64,000 nucleotides of DNA from positions 1 to 64,000 of the forward strand of contig WSXX01000020.1 in the NCBI GenBank assembly GCA_009773515.1, read 5' to 3'. This DNA comes from Bacteroidota bacterium. Its GTDB lineage: Bacteria > Bacteroidota > Bacteroidia > Bacteroidales > Lentimicrobiaceae. A model generated the notes under the pieces. It ran no database searches, was not told the DNA's origin, and worked only from the letters and a program-made list of their open reading frames with translations. The position numbers and the translations under genes are program-made. Positions within the stretch are counted from its first letter, which is position 1, and each line of letters starts with the position of its first letter. Shown here piece by piece: positions 62,521 through 64,000 of the stretch.

Positions 62521-62528
62521 AGCGGATG

Positions 62529-62536
62529 CAAAGTTA
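62529..62536 (-). promoter_or_regulatory. Promoter -7 box for smpB
   Basis: On the minus strand TAACTTTG matches TAnnTTTG, 9 bp before the ATG, giving a nearly leaderless transcript. Confidence 0.4.
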
Positions 62537-62537
62537 G

Positions 62538-62660
62538 TAATTTCGGATTTCGGATTTTGGATTTTATTAAGACAAGGTGACAAGGTGACAAGGAGATCTG
62601 GAGGATTTGGGATTTCGGATTTCGGATTTTTGATTTCGGACCTCCGGCCTCCGACCTCTG
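62538..62660. repeat. Short tandem repeats (ggatttc and acaaggtg units)
   Basis: Units of ggatttc/ggatttt are interrupted by about 2.7 copies of acaaggtg (62572-62593), then continue and end in cctccggcctccgacctctg. The same gatttcg and ccgacctctg motifs occur at 59138-59280. Confidence 0.75.
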
Positions 62661-62685
62661 TTTTGCTTTTCTGCCATGCATGGTT

Positions 62686-62693
62686 TATCTTTG
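62686..62693 (+). promoter_or_regulatory. Promoter -7 box for the 62714-63127 gene
   Basis: TATCTTTG matches TAnnTTTG; TTTG at 62662-62665 is 20 bp upstream and may be the -33 element. The ATG follows at 62714. Confidence 0.55.
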
Positions 62694-62713
62694 AAGCTCA
62701 AATCCAATCCATC

Positions 62714-63127
62714 ATGAACACAATTAGCAGAAATATTCTGGCTGTTGTTGCCGGACTCGTTGTCGGAAGTGTTGTAAACATGCTGATTATCATGGTTAGT
62801 GGTTATATAGTTCCCCCGCCGCCTAGTGTTGATCTGTCAGATGCAGAGAGTCTGAAGTCATCGATGCATTTATTCGGACCGATAAACTTTCTTATGCCGT
62901 TTCTGGCTCATGCCATCGGGACTTTTGTGGGCGCGCTGCTTGCTGCATTGATAGCCGGAAGTCACAAAATGTTGTTTGCTCTAATGATTGGTGGCTTTTT
63001 TCTGATTGGTGGTGTAATGATGGTGTTTATGCTTCCTTCTCCATTGTGGTTTTCTGTTGTTGATCTTGGATTGGCTTACTTGCCTATGGCCTTGCTGGGT
63101 GGGAAGCTTGGGAAAAGGAAATTTTAA
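62714..63127 (+). CDS. Small integral membrane protein
   Basis: A 137-residue protein with four hydrophobic helices (NILAVVAGLVVGSVVNMLIIM, PFLAHAIGTFVGALLAALIA, LFALMIGGFFLIGGVMMVFM, VVDLGLAYLPMALLGG) and a polyproline turn (YIVPPPPSVDLSD). The family is not recognised with certainty; similar proteins are usually annotated as hypothetical. I chose ATG 62714 instead of the frame opening at 62393, since the longer form overlaps smpB and includes tandem repeats. Confidence 0.75.
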   Translation: MNTISRNILAVVAGLVVGSVVNMLIIMVSGYIVPPPPSVDLSDAESLKSSMHLFGPINFLMPFLAHAIGTFVGALLAALIAGSHKMLFALMIGGFFLIGGVMMVFMLPSPLWFSVVDLGLAYLPMALLGGKLGKRKF

Positions 63128-63135
63128 GAATAAGT

Positions 63136-63176
63136 CTTTTGCCACAAAGGCTATAAGGAACAAAGGTGCACAAAGT
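63136..63176. repeat. gccacaaaggc-type intergenic repeat, copy 2
   Basis: cttttgccacaaaggctataag then gaacaaaggtgcacaaag resembles copy 1 at 56205-56250. Confidence 0.6.
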
Positions 63177-63236
63177 TTTGTTGATTTTAATTTTGTGTTA
63201 CTAGCCAGTGTGATGGCCGGATATTCAAAAAGTTAT

Positions 63237-63244
63237 TATATTTG
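63237..63244 (+). promoter_or_regulatory. Promoter -7 box for the 63313-63993 gene
   Basis: TATATTTG matches TAnnTTTG, 68 bp before the ATG. Confidence 0.45.
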
Positions 63245-63312
63245 TTTAACAAACTTGAAATGTACTGCGTTATCTGAACTTTAGGGTCAATTGTTAAATA
63301 ATCAATTACAAA

Positions 63313-63993
63313 ATGAAACACATTAAAAAGGGAGTATTCATTATACTTTTTATCATTGCTGGCTTGTCTTCAATTGCTCAGGTTAACAACAAGAATATCA
63401 TTGGCAAATATTGCAGAGAAGTAAAACACAGGTGTTTCCCATCCAGATATATCGATATTTTAGCTGATTCAACTTTTTTTTATTGGATAGGAGAACCTGA
63501 GGGAGTTATAACTACAGGAACCTGGTATCTTTCTGGAAATAAGCTAATTCTAAATAGTCATAGACAACCCGTATTTAATAATAATGACTTTAAATTAATA
63601 GAGATGCAGGCTACTTCTGACTCTCAAACAACAATTCATCTTAAAAATGAATATAATGAGCCGATACCATCTGCGGTGTGTATTGTAACCCGAAATGGAG
63701 AGACCATAGAAAGCTTATCTGACTATAATGGTAATGTAACTTACAATTTTGCTCCTCTTGAAAAAATTGAAATATCGTTTCCTGGATTAAAAACAGTTTA
63801 TTTTAAAAACGAAAACTTATCGCACAATAATTATGTTTTTATTTTAAAAGAGCAACATAATTATTATCAATATTTTACCAATGAAGTCCTGATCGTAAAA
63901 GGTAAAAGATTGTATTGCGAGAAAACGAAAAAAGTCAGAAGGAAATACTCTCTGTACAAGATTAAAAATTACTACAAAAAAATGAATGAATGA
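63313..63993 (+). CDS. Exported protein of unknown function
   Basis: A 226-residue protein with a signal peptide (GVFIILFIIAGLSSIAQ). The first part resembles a lipocalin-like or copper-resistance-type strand pair (TGTWYLSGNKLILNS). The second, EPIPSAVCIVTRNGETIESLSDYNGN, looks like a carboxypeptidase-regulatory-like module. The C-terminus is very basic (CEKTKKVRRKYSLYKIKNYYKK). I do not recognise the family as a whole. It is more AT-rich than the neighbours, so recent gain is possible. Confidence 0.7.
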   Translation: MKHIKKGVFIILFIIAGLSSIAQVNNKNIIGKYCREVKHRCFPSRYIDILADSTFFYWIGEPEGVITTGTWYLSGNKLILNSHRQPVFNNNDFKLIEMQATSDSQTTIHLKNEYNEPIPSAVCIVTRNGETIESLSDYNGNVTYNFAPLEKIEISFPGLKTVYFKNENLSHNNYVFILKEQHNYYQYFTNEVLIVKGKRLYCEKTKKVRRKYSLYKIKNYYKKMNE

Positions 63994-64000
63994 AAACTTC

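Overview
The window is chromosomal DNA from a Bacteroidota bacterium, most likely an anaerobic or facultative member of the Bacteroidales/Marinilabiliales side. The evidence is a SusC/SusD/SusE polysaccharide utilisation locus, the ribosomal protein bTHX, a HYC_CC_PP-family protein, a pyruvate:ferredoxin oxidoreductase, a CarboxypepD-like TonB receptor, and exact Bacteroidota-type -7 promoter boxes (TAnnTTTG) in front of many genes. Shine-Dalgarno sequences are weak or absent in most leaders. No prophage, insertion sequence, CRISPR array, rRNA or replication origin was seen. Most genes are core housekeeping.

Layout. 1-1377: incomplete secreted protein made of DUF4397 repeats. 1.6-5.2 kb: small membrane and binding proteins (DoxX-like, SRPBCC), an EamA exporter, aquaporin Z and an unknown membrane protein. 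5.3-13.0 kb: a redox block with a Tat-exported DUF362 protein, a membrane polyferredoxin that looks like NapH fused to NapG, a dihydroorotate dehydrogenase-like protein and a 1178-residue PFOR. 13.0-17.8 kb: e(P4) nucleotidase, formyl-THF cyclo-ligase, SppA, and an operon of folK with a deoxynucleoside kinase. 18.2-21.3 kb: regulators, namely an orphan histidine kinase, an ECF sigma factor and a CarH-like MerR/B12 regulator with all visible cobalamin-binding residues. 21.4-29.3 kb: alaS, an M23 peptidase, a small MerR protein, hldD, alkaline phosphatase and an MFS transporter.

29.8-39.7 kb is an alpha-glucan (starch/maltodextrin) utilisation locus. A GH13 lipoprotein and a LacI-type repressor are transcribed leftwards, and susC-susD-susE rightwards. 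Two adjacent LacI-type operator-like boxes lie in the shared 518-bp spacer. The SusD protein carries about 190 extra residues that look like two SusE/SusF-type binding modules.

39.8-51.3 kb holds rlmD, aroK, recQ-mpg, HU, fmt, a TPR membrane protein, bTHX, a murL-murD2 pair, YqgE and rhomboid. The murL-murD2 pair suggests peptidoglycan D-glutamate is made by the MurD2/MurL route: L-Glu is ligated first and then epimerised on the nucleotide. 51.3-64 kb holds unknown membrane and outer-membrane proteins, an orphan ABC permease, an AIM24 protein, tRNA-His, a HYC_CC_PP/TonB-receptor/HMA metal-uptake cluster, an NTF2-like lipoprotein, a YhdH-type reductase with a thioredoxin, smpB and two small genes.

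Repeats not explained by genes: a dispersed palindromic intergenic element present three times (near 16.5, 29.8 and 41.9 kb), a 110-bp element with perfect 10-bp inverted ends (18.0 kb), heptanucleotide tandem repeats (59.15 and 62.55 kb), and two copies of a gccacaaaggc-type repeat (56.2 and 63.1 kb). All family assignments were made by reading the sequence; no search was run.
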